In this document: positions 36,484 through 47,185 of the stretch, piece by piece
Layout: every line of letters begins with the position of its first letter
How positions within the stretch are numbered: position 1 is the first letter of the stretch
Assembly: GCA_015179045.1 (NCBI GenBank)
Contig: WHUZ01000009.1
Span: 1,488,001-1,552,000 of the forward strand
DNA: 64,000 bases
Source: Kalaharituber pfeilii
Lineage: Eukaryota; Ascomycota; Pezizomycetes; Pezizales; Pezizaceae
Direction: 5' to 3'
Position numbers and translations under genes: made by a program
The notes under the pieces: generated by a model
The model's input: the letters and a program-made list of their open reading frames with translations, nothing else
Database searches by the model: none
Told to the model about the DNA's origin: nothing

Positions 36484-37481
36484 TGTCAATTTAGTTCTCC
36501 GATGCTATCTAGGGAGCAGTCCAGGTGTCGTTTTGGTTCAGCGGCAGGCTGTCCGGGCTCGAATGCTTCAACCGAAGTGACCTCGGCGCCTCCGGCAGCT
36601 ATACAGTTCAAAAAGTAATGTCGGTGAGGAAGAGTGTCCGTCACAGCCGTCGTGGAGCTGTGGTCAATGCGATCGGTTGTTTGGTGAGCGAGGCGGGCTA
36701 GCGAGGCGGGCGAGCGAGGCGGGCGGCTGACGACAAGGCTGCTTGGGGGGCCATGCGGCGCCCTGGCATAATCCCGTCGATCACGGGGTGACTAAGAGCC
36801 AGCCGTGCTGTCACGTGACATGTGGGACTGAAGGCGACCACGGATCTCGTCCTCTCAGCAGCTCCGGTACATATCTCTGTTAAATTCGAGCCCAGCAATG
36901 TCCTTCCCGAAGGCCTGCCGCGCCCTCAGGGGCCCATAGGGAGCGAACACCCGATTCTTCAGCTTCACTCCGAACATGCGGCTGCCTGTGCTAAATAAAG
37001 CTCGTGGCCATTGGTAACAACCATTTCTCCGCCACGAGCAACAACAGCTTTTATCCCATCATCGCATTCGGTTTGGTACCTGGCAAGTCTACATAGTAGG
37101 TACCACTTCAAATGGAAAATCGACCTCAGTGCCTGCTACGAAGTCCTTGTCATCTGCCCTCCACCCCCGTTCCCCCTCCAATTCGACACCTTCTTTCTCC
37201 CCGATTTTGACTACTGCCGCATATATGCTACCAGGCACTTTCGCCATAGAAAGCTTCTCGGCACAAAGGTGAGAACGGGTTCCAGGTAATCACACTCGCG
37301 GACCGACAGCACGGCGCAAGCGCAATCCCCATCACCCGTGGATGAAGTACCGAAGGCAATAATGAGACAGGATGATAGACGCCCCTGTGGCTCCCCAGAG
37401 GCGAAGTCACGGTTGAGGGCGTACTCCGCTCAACAGAACCATGGAAGGAAAATATCATCACCCCGAAAAACAAGCCCCAGT
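36484..37481. other. Intergenic, VPS55 promoter side
   Basis: Contains the VPS55 promoter and the 13-bp GC-rich tandem repeat annotated separately. No supported gene. Confidence 0.5.
36687..36725. repeat. Three tandem copies of a 13-bp GC-rich unit
   Basis: AGCGAGGCGGGCT/G is repeated three times (36687-36699, 36700-36712, 36713-36725), about 200 bp upstream of the VPS55 start. Confidence 0.9.
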
Positions 37482-37958
37482 ATGGGGAGTTTTATTTCCG
37501 ATGTGGGGGGAATAGTGAATTTAGTGGGCGCACTACCACTGTGTGTTGAGGAGAATGGGTACGATAACCTTTCTGGCACCACTAAAACGGCGGTAATCGT
37601 TGGTAGAAAATTTACAAAAACTTGGACCTATATAGCTCCGGATTACCCCGAAACCATGGGCTGCATGTCAAAGGGCATCCCCATTGGGCAACCTACTGAA
37701 GTAAATCTTCGAAATAACCAATATATGTACATGGTAAGCTCTCCCAACTTTGCCCATGAAGCCCATCAACAACACAGGTTTCCAGGTTCGGAACCCTGCA
37801 TCTTGGAGTTCCAGAAAGTAGATATCCTTCCTCCAACCACTGTTGGACCATTGAGCATAACGGGAGGCTTTGACCCTCTTTCTACCGGGCCAGGAATGTT
37901 TTTAGCCACTTGGAAAATTGTGCCGTATATTTATGATACCCCCAGCAGCATTTCATGA
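37482..37958 (+). CDS. Orphan open reading frame, hypothetical protein
   Basis: A single open frame of 158 residues from ATG 37482; the frame is open back to 37338, and an earlier ATG at 37362 would give 198 residues. The protein has no motif I recognise. It begins with a short hydrophobic stretch (DVGGIVNLVGALPLC), is mixed in composition with eight Met and five Cys, and is rich in Pro, Gly and Asn. A GTAAGC donor inside (37735) could be part of an intron, but splicing it shifts the frame to an early stop, so I keep it unspliced. It may be a lineage-specific gene or chance. The gene-poor setting gives no help. Confidence 0.35.
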   Translation: MGSFISDVGGIVNLVGALPLCVEENGYDNLSGTTKTAVIVGRKFTKTWTYIAPDYPETMGCMSKGIPIGQPTEVNLRNNQYMYMVSSPNFAHEAHQQHRFPGSEPCILEFQKVDILPPTTVGPLSITGGFDPLSTGPGMFLATWKIVPYIYDTPSSIS

Positions 37959-40738
37959 CCAAGACATTGTAACCATCATATTTGGTTTTCCGCGTCTCGA
38001 AATATTGCAAGAACAGTTACGTCCTGCTGAACATTGTAACACTAGAGGGAGCAATAAAAGTCGTAGTCTGACCAAAGCTCCCAGTTCGAGACTGCCCTCT
38101 AGAGGATACTCAACTTTGGCAAAAGTCTCTGGCTGTCGAAATGATTGAGCATCAGCAGTCTCATTGCGCATGGTGGGAATTTAAACTAGCAATGGATCAG
38201 TAAAGTTACTATTGTGAAGCCCTCAGGAATATGATGCCAGTACCATAGTCTCATGATACCAAGAGGATGGTTCTGCCTCTGACGGAGAGTTGCCGATTGG
38301 CCAGGGAATGAACAATAATGTTTACTACCAATATTGCTTCCTTGCAGCAAGCTCTGGCAGCTGTCTACATATCCATCTTGAGCTTGATGCTACCGACAGG
38401 CGATAATTGAGAACCGAAGATTGCCCCTAAGAAATCTTTTTTGGGGGAATGCTCCCGCTAAGACGGACAGTAGGCCACGAGTACATGATACTGTACAGCC
38501 CACATTAGTCCCAAGCTGCAAGCATGACTGGCGCCTAACCGAGAGTCTCTCGCCATTACAAGTCGTATCTGCCTCCAAAAGGCTTCAGCAGCTACGGGCC
38601 TTCCTGAATCAGCCCCGCATCACTTTTGAGCCGAGGAGCCAAGGCGTCCCACAGTATATCATATCTGAGGGGTAGCGGGCTTCTAGTACAGCAGAGCGGT
38701 GCCATCGCAGGGAGGAGACAGATAATTGCAAGATTTATGTTCGTGTGCTTTACATGTTTCGATATACTAGGCCGAATCTGTACCTGGGAGTATAATCCAG
38801 CCAATTTCACCCCAGTTGCAGCACAATCTCTAGAATCATATTTGAATTTGGCAATCCGGAGATTACCTTACGCTGTTGACTAAGGTTGTCCCTGGTATGC
38901 GAATAGGTCATGGTTGGCTCGCACCTGCCGCAAGCTTCTTGCACACATGTAATTGAATTATTATCTGATTAAGTGCCACTACTACTCAGGCAATTCTCTG
39001 TCTTCCAAATTATGAGCTCACGATAGCTCCAAACTAAGCTGCGTTCCTCAGAATGGAACTGTTCATAAAAAAGTCAATATATATACAAGGAGCTACCAGG
39101 CGCCACGCGGTCTTGATGCATCCTGGTCATTCGTACATACATTCTATCCAGCACAGAACTTCATATTTATAACCTAAATGACCTATCTGCGTGGTGGCCT
39201 AATATAGTGTCTGCTGCTTTGTGAAAGCTATTGCAACGGGGTAATATAAAAACCGGCTCCTACTGTAGGAATACTGTGACAGCAACCTTTCAACAAGCAT
39301 TGAAATTGAATCAAAGCATCAATGTTTGCATCTGGTGAAACAGCATGCAGCTACATGCCGTGGTAGCTATTACCTTATATGGATGAGTATTGGAGATTAC
39401 GTCTGCGCCAGCGCCCAAGTCTTGATATCGACTTCGAACTAATTGATTTTGATGTATTGGGTGTGCAGACTCAAGTTCCCTGAGCGGGCAAGATACAAAA
39501 TTAGTTTACAGGTTACATATTGACCAATTTCTTATAAAACATTTATTTCTGAACTTAACAAAAAGTGAGCTAGAACTGACTATGAATGCTAAAGAGGAGG
39601 CACATACACAACCTCATCAATTATACCAAGAATCTCCTTCACCGTCCTGCCAGCTTGGTAATCCAAACTGCATAACTGTATCGCGATGGGCTACCCACGG
39701 CGGACAGACTGGATAACGGCACCGGCATCAGGTTTAGAACCGTGCTCTAAAGCTTACTTATGATTATGCCGTCTACGGGCGATCTCCTTGATACATCGAT
39801 AAACGGTGGTTATCCAAGGAAATCTTCGATCATCCAAGACCAACCCTCAAGATTCCTGCAAAACTTGAAGATGTTCACAGTGATAAGGAGAGATCAATGT
39901 GTAAGAATTTCTCCCTGTTGCCCTCGGCGACTATTATGTTAAACCAAATATTATTTATTTGTATAGGCTTGCCGCAAATTACTTGAAGTCATATTTCAGC
40001 TTCGTGATAGCCTTGTAACACCGCGTGGCGTGTAGAACTTCCTTTTCCTTAACATTCTCCCAATGGCATGCCCCCCCCACCTCTTGCTCTTCGTCGATCG
40101 CCCGAGCTTCACTGGCAGCGGAAGAAGCTCACTGACGCTATCAAGGATTTCTTCTTCACGTTCCTCATCCGATTTGCCGCAACTCTCATCAAGAAATTCT
40201 GGTGGCGCATCCCCATCATCAATATATTTTTCTTCGGCGCTCAGAAGACCTTCACAAGGGTCTTAGACAGCCTGTCCCAGGTATGGGTTCAAGAGTGCTA
40301 AGAGTGATACAGTGATCCGGAGTGCTTTTGAGGCGATTCGTACCATCCGAGGTTTCAGCGCTGTTGACGAGACTGGGATTTTAGCTTTAGCGAAAGCCCT
40401 TGAGCTTAAATTGGGTCAACTGGTGCATAGATCATGCTGAGTTTTGAATGAGCATTTTTGTTCCTTGTAAATATTAGTATAGGGAGTGAATTTTAGGCGA
40501 TTATTTTGTATATATTACCGGTACTCCCATTGTTATGACGATACATAGATACGAGGCTCAATACATTCAAGCTAATGATATTCAATGATTCAAAGTAGTA
40601 CATCTCCAGCAAGCAAAGCTGCTTGCAGCCGTTTCTTGGCACACAGATTTTATCATGTGGTCGGCTAAACTACATATTGGTATGAGACGAATAGTACTCT
40701 GTCTACATCAACTACTTCGAAGTCAAATAGCTCTATTC
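37959..40738. other. Gene-poor region upstream of RCM1
   Basis: AT-rich and without a supported gene, apart from the broken coding fragment at about 40080-40440 described separately. The last few hundred bases hold the RCM1 promoter. Confidence 0.45.
40080..40440 (+). pseudogene. Possible gene fragment with frame break
   Basis: One frame (40080-40280) encodes an amphipathic stretch with KLTDAIKDFFFTFLIRFAA and WWRIPIINIFFF. A stop follows at 40299-40301. The next frame is open from about 40300 to a stop ending at 40440 and encodes RSAFEAIRTIRGFSAVDETG and ALAKALELKLGQL. A GT at 40281 could only pair with AGs giving introns of 22-32 bases, shorter than any in this window. So either a base was lost, or this is a decayed gene, or chance. 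No family recognised. Confidence 0.3.
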
Positions 40739-42555
40739 ATGCCCAACATCTACACCGAAGCTGCCGAGATCCTCCTGGCCCATAAGTCAGGCTCTCTCAA
40801 ATCTTACATCTACAGCTCCAATAATGCAATCTCATCGAAAAACTCCCGGGCATCGCCTGCCAGGCTCTATGCCCTCATCATGGAGACCCTCAAATACCAG
40901 GACATACTCAACGAAGTACTCAAAAATTCTGGATTACTAGCTATTGAGAAAAAGGTTTCTGTTGTCTTATCTATGCATCTCTGTAACTCTTCTAAGATAT
41001 TAATGCCGAGTATTAGCTTCATCCGACTCTAGCTATCCTGTTACTGCACGACCATTTATTATTAAGGCCTGGAAAGGACAGCATAGCACTATCAACGGCT
41101 CATCCTCTGAGAGCGGCGATTTTAAAGCACAAAGCACGCTTAAGTGCAGAGCTCACAAGGGCACGTATTCGGCGGGGTTTTGCGACGATTGAAGCTCTCA
41201 AAGAAGCTTTGAAGTCTGAAGAGAAGGCGAGCTTAAACATCGTTCGCTGGGTGAGAGTTAACACGCTCAAGTCAACAATTGAAGCAATATTAAATACGTC
41301 ACCATTTGACACATTCACGAAAGTTGAGACGCTACAAGAATTGCTTCAGTCAAAACGGGGAGACGGAAACCAGAAACTTTACCATATCGACAAACACATA
41401 CCCAATCTTCTTGCTTTTCCAGTTTCCTTGACGCAACTACTGACCAACCATCATTTATACACAACTGGTGCTCTGATTCTCCAAGACAAAGCTTCCTGCT
41501 TTCCGGCGCACATTCTCAATCCTCATCCAGGCTCATTCGTTGTTGATGCTTGTGCAGCTCCTGGGAATAAAACAACCCATCTAGCTGCTATATTAACGAG
41601 TACTTGTGATAGTCATGGTAAAGGCAAAATTACAGCATTCGAAAGGGACCCACGACGTTCCCAGATACTATCAAAGATGGTAAATAAGGCTGGGGCTGAT
41701 AGGATCGTTGAAATCCATAATGCCACTGATTTCCTAAAGTCTGACCCTCGCACAGATCCACATCTTGGATACACCACACATCTTTTACTAGACCCTAGTT
41801 GCTCTGGTTCAGGAATCACGGCGAGGGAGAAACTCGAAAGTAGCATTGCAATATTTAGACCTCTGGAAATTGTTGACAGAAAATCAAAGAAAAGGAAACG
41901 ACCAATCACACCATCTATAGAGCCTGAAAATGAACAGCAGTTTACTGCAGTCTCCAATGAAGACGCTTCAGCTCTTGAAACTCGCTTAAAAACCCTTTCG
42001 ACGTTTCAATTAACACTTCTTCTTCACGCACTTAGCTTTCCTCATGCCAAAAGGGTCACATATTCTACTTGCTCAATATATGCCCAAGAAAATGAACATG
42101 TCGTGGTTGAAGCCTTATTGTCTCCAATTGCCAAGGAACGTGGCTGGACGATTGACTCTCAGCTTGAAATGCTCACTGGATGGCAGAGACGTGGTCTCAG
42201 AGATGAGGTTCAGAAAAAAGCTGAAGAAGTGCTAAATGACAATAAGCCTGGAAGTACAAAGAGCTTGGATGAAACGTGGATAGAGGAAGTGAGAAAAGGT
42301 TGCGTGAGATGCACAGAGGATGATGCGACAGGTGGATTTTTTGTTGCTTGTTTTATCAGAGAGGTTGCAACCGAAAACAGCGAGGAACCTCCTCTCTATG
42401 AATCGGCTGCTAAGGAGATAGAATCTGAAGGAAATTCTGAAGGGACATACGAAGAATGGGAAGGGTTCGGTGACGAAAAAAATGAGGTACCGTCAGTTGC
42501 CAGGCCTTCTCAGGATGCGACTCTGGGGAAGAAAAAGAAACGACGCTCAAAATAA
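40739..42555 (+). CDS. RCM1: 25S rRNA (cytosine-C5)-methyltransferase RCM1 / NSUN5-type
   Basis: Two exons (40739-40954, 41017-42555) give 584 residues. Rcm1/NSUN5 places m5C on large-subunit rRNA near the peptidyl transferase region, in the nucleolus, using SAM. The N terminus YTEAAEILLAHKSGSLKSYIY matches the family. The intron removes 62 bases; the acceptor at 41015-41016 restores LAIEKKLHPTLAILLLHDH. Catalytic features are the SAM site VDACAAPGNKTTHLA, the motif IV LLDPSCSGSG with the release cysteine, and motif VI YSTCSIY with the nucleophilic cysteine. WVRVNTLK lies at the start of the core. A Lys-rich insert (DRKSKKRKRPI) interrupts the core after motif IV, and the tail is acidic then strongly basic (GKKKKRRSK), which suits nucleolar targeting. 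Confidence 0.93.
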
Positions 42556-43329
42556 GCCGGCAACTTAGGAATAAACAGGAGCCAATAAAACACCTCAGAT
42601 CAGAACCAGCAGCCGTGAAAGCACGAAATACCATATAAGCTTGGAAGTGTCATACCAGTAAATGTGCGCTTTGATCAAGTTGCGTATCTTATTTTGGGAT
42701 ATGATTCACAGGGACGCCAGTAGCTAGACAACTCTGGATCATAATTCGATGAATATCCCCCTCCTTAGATCCCTATGGAAACGACTTTAATAGTCACACT
42801 ACTAATTATCACACTATGATGTATTTGTAAACTATTCTTGAGTTCCACAAAAGTGTACACCAATCCGGTCATTTCATTGGTTTGCTACCTCTTCTCTTGG
42901 TATTGGTGTCATGCTGTCTAGTACGAGTACATCATTAGCATTCCTGATATTAACATAATAGATTATTAGTTAAGATTGTGGCAACTTTGGTATAAAGTTG
43001 ATACACCTGTCAGTCCTTCGCTTCGTCTTTCCTCTTCTCTACCCTTCACCTTCAAAAGAATGAATACCTCACGTTGCATCCGTTGTGGATGAACAAAACA
43101 TGTATCAGAGAATGCTGCACCAAGTGGTAATGGGACTCTCCAGATGACCTGCCAGCGATGTCTGGTATCTACCTTTAATCTGTAACGGAGGTGGTAATTA
43201 CTGTGTACTATACTGCTATCTTCTTAGGTACTTCGTCGAAGGCAGATGAGCTGCACAAAGGACACAACCAGCTTCTGCAATAGTCGCTGCCATTCCCCGG
43301 TCATTGTCAATCCCATGAGCATGTCTATC
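42556..43329. other. AT-rich intergenic, left of the repeat nest
   Basis: Downstream of RCM1. No gene or recognised element seen. Confidence 0.5.
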
Positions 43330-43818
43330 AGCTTTTTCAGAATAGCAGGCATTAGACTTGGGATCCATGGATATAGAGTACTAACAATTTGGTGCCTTAC
43401 ATTGGAAGGGGAAAGCTCACTTCAGTCTACATTACAAATGGCATGTAAAAAGGGGGAAATCATCTAGAGCAATGGAAGAAGTTCCCACATCTTTTATGTA
43501 AATTATTTAATGGATCAATGATTTAGCAAAAGTATTTCAGAAACATATTCTGCAAATACAATACTGCATTGGCATTTACATTTATGAAATACAAACCTGA
43601 TACCCATCTTAAAGCTATGCCACATGGCATCCAATGTTTTCAGATCCATGGTAAACAGTGGCAAATGTATTCCAGGGCCCCTTACATCTAGCCACTCATA
43701 CCCACAGTTCCAGAGTACACACAGCTATACTTGTATGATCCAGAGTATGCAGCTCATTTGCAAGGCCAACAGTAAGAACTACTTGATACAAACCTTTTAT
43801 GACAGTTATTGAAGAGAT

Positions 43819-44029
43819 TGTAACGGATCTGGTAAACGCAGAGAATTACCGTCCGCCAGGTCAGAAAGACACTTGACTAGCGATGCACGCTACATAGTCC
43901 TCTGCGTAGCTCATATAGCACTCATTTATCGCCGTTCCGGCTGTCGCATATCGCTTGTGGCGCATATGCGCATTTCGTGCGCGCGCATCCACCGACCGCC
44001 CGCCTTACGGTTGCGATGAACCCGTAACA
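43819..44029. mobile_element. 211-bp MITE inserted in left arm
   Basis: Ends are TGTAACGGA on the left and CCCGTAACA on the right, an imperfect 9-bp inverted repeat. GAGAT flanks both ends (43814-43818 and 44030-44034). The matching place in the right arm has GAGAT once, an empty site. The interior is GC-rich (about 43975-44015), unlike the AT-rich surroundings, so the insertion is probably younger than the palindrome. No coding capacity. Confidence 0.82.
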
Positions 44030-44142
44030 GAGATAAGAAATGTCAATCTCTTCTTCTCTATGTATCTGACTGCAAAAGAACATTTGGACCATGTCTCAGA
44101 GGGTAATCAGGAAGCAAGAGTGATTTTGAATCCTCATTCATA

Positions 44143-44222
44143 CTAGCCAGTAAAATATGTATTCGGACAGGGGTACCAATGCACATTATGCGCTATGTCC
44201 GAATACAAATTTTACTAGCTAG
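44143..44222. mobile_element. 80-bp fold-back MITE, TA-flanked
   Basis: Two arms of about 27 bp, starting CTAGCCAGTAAAAT and ending ATTTTACTAGCTAG, pair with two or three mismatches and leave a loop of about 26 bases. TA flanks both ends (44141-44142, 44223-44224). The right palindrome arm has a single TA here, an empty site. Confidence 0.82.
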
Positions 44223-44897
44223 TAGAACAAGGTTTAAACAAAGGATGTGAGAATACACCTACCAGTGATGAGATTGCACTTAAAATTCCTGATGAATATG
44301 AGGAACAAGGATTCCGAGACATCGCTTTAGCTTACCGTACTAGCAGGACAGGTAAATTCAGCCCTAATTATGCTACATATATGCCCTTATACTATACCTT
44401 AATTTTTTCACATGGTGAGGGTTGGCATTGGGATTTGTAGTTGGAAAAATGAATACGGGGACCGCAACCGCATATGTTTTCAATAAGTACAATTCCATTA
44501 CTGGTAGGTAAATCTTATGTCATTTGTTCACACCTTGTTCTATAATCAACTGCATCTGAGAAATCAAAATTACTCTTACTTCCTGATTATCCTCTGAGGC
44601 CTGGTCCAAACATTCCTTTACAGTCAGATACATAGAGATGAACAGATTAACATTTCTTATCTCTTCAATAACTATCATAAAAGATTTGTATCAAGTAGTT
44701 CTTACTGTTTGTCTTTCAAATGAGCTGCATACTCTGGATTATACAAGTATAGCTGTTTGTACTCTAGAGCTATGGATATGAGTGGCTAGATGTAAGAGGC
44801 ACTGGAATACATTGATCCATTGAACAATTCATATAAAAAATATGGTAACCTCTTCAATGGCTCTAAATAATGAATTTCCCCCTCTTTACATGCCATA

Positions 44898-45918
44898 ACG
44901 CATGCTACTGGGATCGTGTGCAGTTTCCGGTTACCACAACAAAAAATTACCATGAGTGCAAATGACTCTCAAGTGGGCTCAAATTGAAGCTAGAGCTCAT
45001 GAGAATACGTTAAATTATCCTCTACACATTTTCTAGACTTATTTATAGAATATAAGTGATGATATATTTTGTATATACATAATCTTATGCTAGACATACT
45101 TTGAGCCGTCCTGTGTCAATGATCCTACCCTGACATCTTATTGATCTCAATTTATACTATGTTGCCTATTTCCAGAAAGTATAGGATGGTTGGTGGCACT
45201 CAGCCTTTATGCAGAAAGAATGGAACTGTCATGTTGCAGCATACATCGTCGCTTATGCAGATGCACAGTAATACTGGGCTGCTATGCAGTGTAAAAGTAT
45301 TGTGGGGAGACTCTCTGAAGGTCTATAATAAGGTATTTCCGGAACTGCTGGCGGCACTGGATAATGGATTTAGATGTTAAATGGCCACTTGAGCACGGAG
45401 GTGTGCAGGGTGCAGTGAGAGCGGCATAAAATAAGTATATATATCAGATATAGATGATAATGCATGACGAGATAAGTAATGGCAGTAACGAGTACCATAA
45501 TTGTACTAGTAACGTACTTTAGAGCTACATAGAGAGCTGGTGAGTATTCTTAGAACGCTTTATGCATAGAATATACACGATAGTAGCCAATGACTCAAGT
45601 CCATCAGATAGTACTGTCAGTAGTTCAGAAAACTTTAAAATTGAGATCTATAAGATCTCAGGGTAGGATCATTGACACATACGGACTCAAAGCATGTCTG
45701 GCATAGGATTTTGTATATACCAAATATATCATCACTTATATGCTACAAAAAAAGCCTAGAAAATGTGCAGAGGATAATCTAACGTATTCTACCATGCTCT
45801 GGCTTCATTCTGAGCCCACTTCAAGGTCATCTGCACTCATAGCGATATCTTGTTGTGATATCCAGAAAGTGCGCAATATCGCGGTAGCGTGCATTAATTT
45901 ACAACCAGACTAATTAAT
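44898..45918. mobile_element. About 1-kb fold-back element inserted in right arm
   Basis: Long inverted repeats (about 44900-45165 against 45640-45900) flank a unique centre of about 470 bp. Short copies of CCATA lie at both edges (44893-44897, 45919-45923), while the left palindrome arm is uninterrupted here. The right end carries roughly 22 bp beyond the paired region, so exact ends are uncertain. The only open frame of note (45141-45380) shows no transposase features. Confidence 0.7.
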
Positions 45919-46033
45919 CCATATCTGAAATGTAGACTGAGGTGAGTTTTCCCCTTCCAATGTAAGGCTTCTCATCGTAAGCATTCTATAACCACGGAAC
46001 TCAAGTCAATGCCTGACATTCTGAAGAAGCTGG

Positions 46034-46969
46034 AGTATAGTTGAAGCGTATGTGCCAAACGAGATACTCAGAGCACCACTCTTCCCAGGAGCGAACTCGG
46101 CAGAAGCGAGATCGACCAACTACACCAGTTGTTCTCTCCCAATCATCGAGTGGTAAGTGCCAAGACTCTACCATATCCTCAACCTTCTCTCAATCGTGAC
46201 CTACTTCTCCAATGTAACGTTGACAGTCCTAGTATACAGAGAGAATTACCAGTCAGTCAGGCCAAGAAAGCAGTAGTCACTAGCCCTCTCTGCGACTCAT
46301 ATAGCCATTCCACGACTGCGACATCAATCTCCATATACTCGCAAGTTTAAGTCCCCGTATATCCGCAATTGCCCTTTATACCCACAGATCGTTGGCATGA
46401 CGCAATCAACAAGCCCGCCGCCGTTTTCGGTTTTTTTTTTCTTCTTGTGCAGTAACACAGTCTCTTGCTGGAATCCACGCCCAGCGCAGCAAGGCATTTC
46501 TCCGCCGACCATATTTATGGAAAGGTGAGGAAGGCTGAGAAGTTATGAGGTATTGGATTGATTTCAAGATGATTGGAAGTAGGCGATGGTCAACTTCACT
46601 CCTGATTCAGAGGCCAATGTGCCTACCCAAGGGTCGTTAGAAGAGGCTGCTATTGTTTAGCTGGCAAAGTTCCTGGTATTGGAGACATTAGGGCGACAGT
46701 ATGGCATAAGGTCTCGAGGACTCGAGGACGCAGGCTTGAGAATGGACGGCAGGTAGGTGCGCAATTGTGAAACTTAAAGAGAGGCCTTGTAATATAAGAG
46801 GAAGCAATATCATCTTGCACCTCTATACTTAGCTTGTTAGCAATGCACTTGGGGAATCTTGTCTGTAGAATGCAGGCTTTGTAGATTGCGAACTGCAAGA
46901 AAGCACGAAAAAATATGCCTTGTGGGGAAGCTGGAAGCTCGCTCAAGAACGTTGTCTTGCAAACAGGCC
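46034..46969. other. Intergenic between repeat elements
   Basis: No gene or element recognised; short frames only. Confidence 0.5.
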
Positions 46970-47185
46970 ATCTCTCGGGCACGCGAAATCGCAAATTTCG
47001 TCCCACCCCAAAAGAGCTTTGTTATGGAGTTCAAATGACGACAGGTACCCCTGCAGAGTCTGTGATGAGCCAAAATTCGAGGCTTCCATTAGATGTCCTT
47101 GCGCTGTACACAGGTACTCCCAAGAAGAAGTTTTAATCCTTTTTTGGGTGGGACGAAATTTGACGATTTCGCGTGCCCGAGGGAT
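46970..47185. mobile_element. 216-bp MITE with about 41-bp terminal inverted repeats
   Basis: The left end starts ATCTCTCGGGCACGCGAAAT (46970-47011) and the right end is its inverted complement with one substitution and one single-base indel (47145-47185). The interior is about 130 bp without coding capacity. I cannot fix a target duplication; an AT pair at each end is the only candidate. Confidence 0.85.

Larger units (their letters stand above)
43330..46033. repeat. Large imperfect palindrome with nested insertions
   Basis: The left arm (about 43330-44266) is the inverted copy of a right arm made of about 44500-44897 plus 45919-46033. About 230 bp of unmatched centre (44267-44499) separate them. 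Arms diverge mainly by transitions: in one 30-base stretch I count six transitions and one transversion, which recalls repeat-induced point mutation. The left arm carries two extra pieces absent from the right (43819-44029 and 44143-44222). The right arm carries one absent from the left (44898-45918) and also lacks about 110 bp that the left has near 43500-43640. No coding frame of note survives. Confidence 0.8.

Noticed and set aside
45141..45380. 79-residue frame in the fold-back element as a transposase remnant
   Set aside because: No catalytic Asp/Glu pattern or DNA-binding motif; length fits chance.
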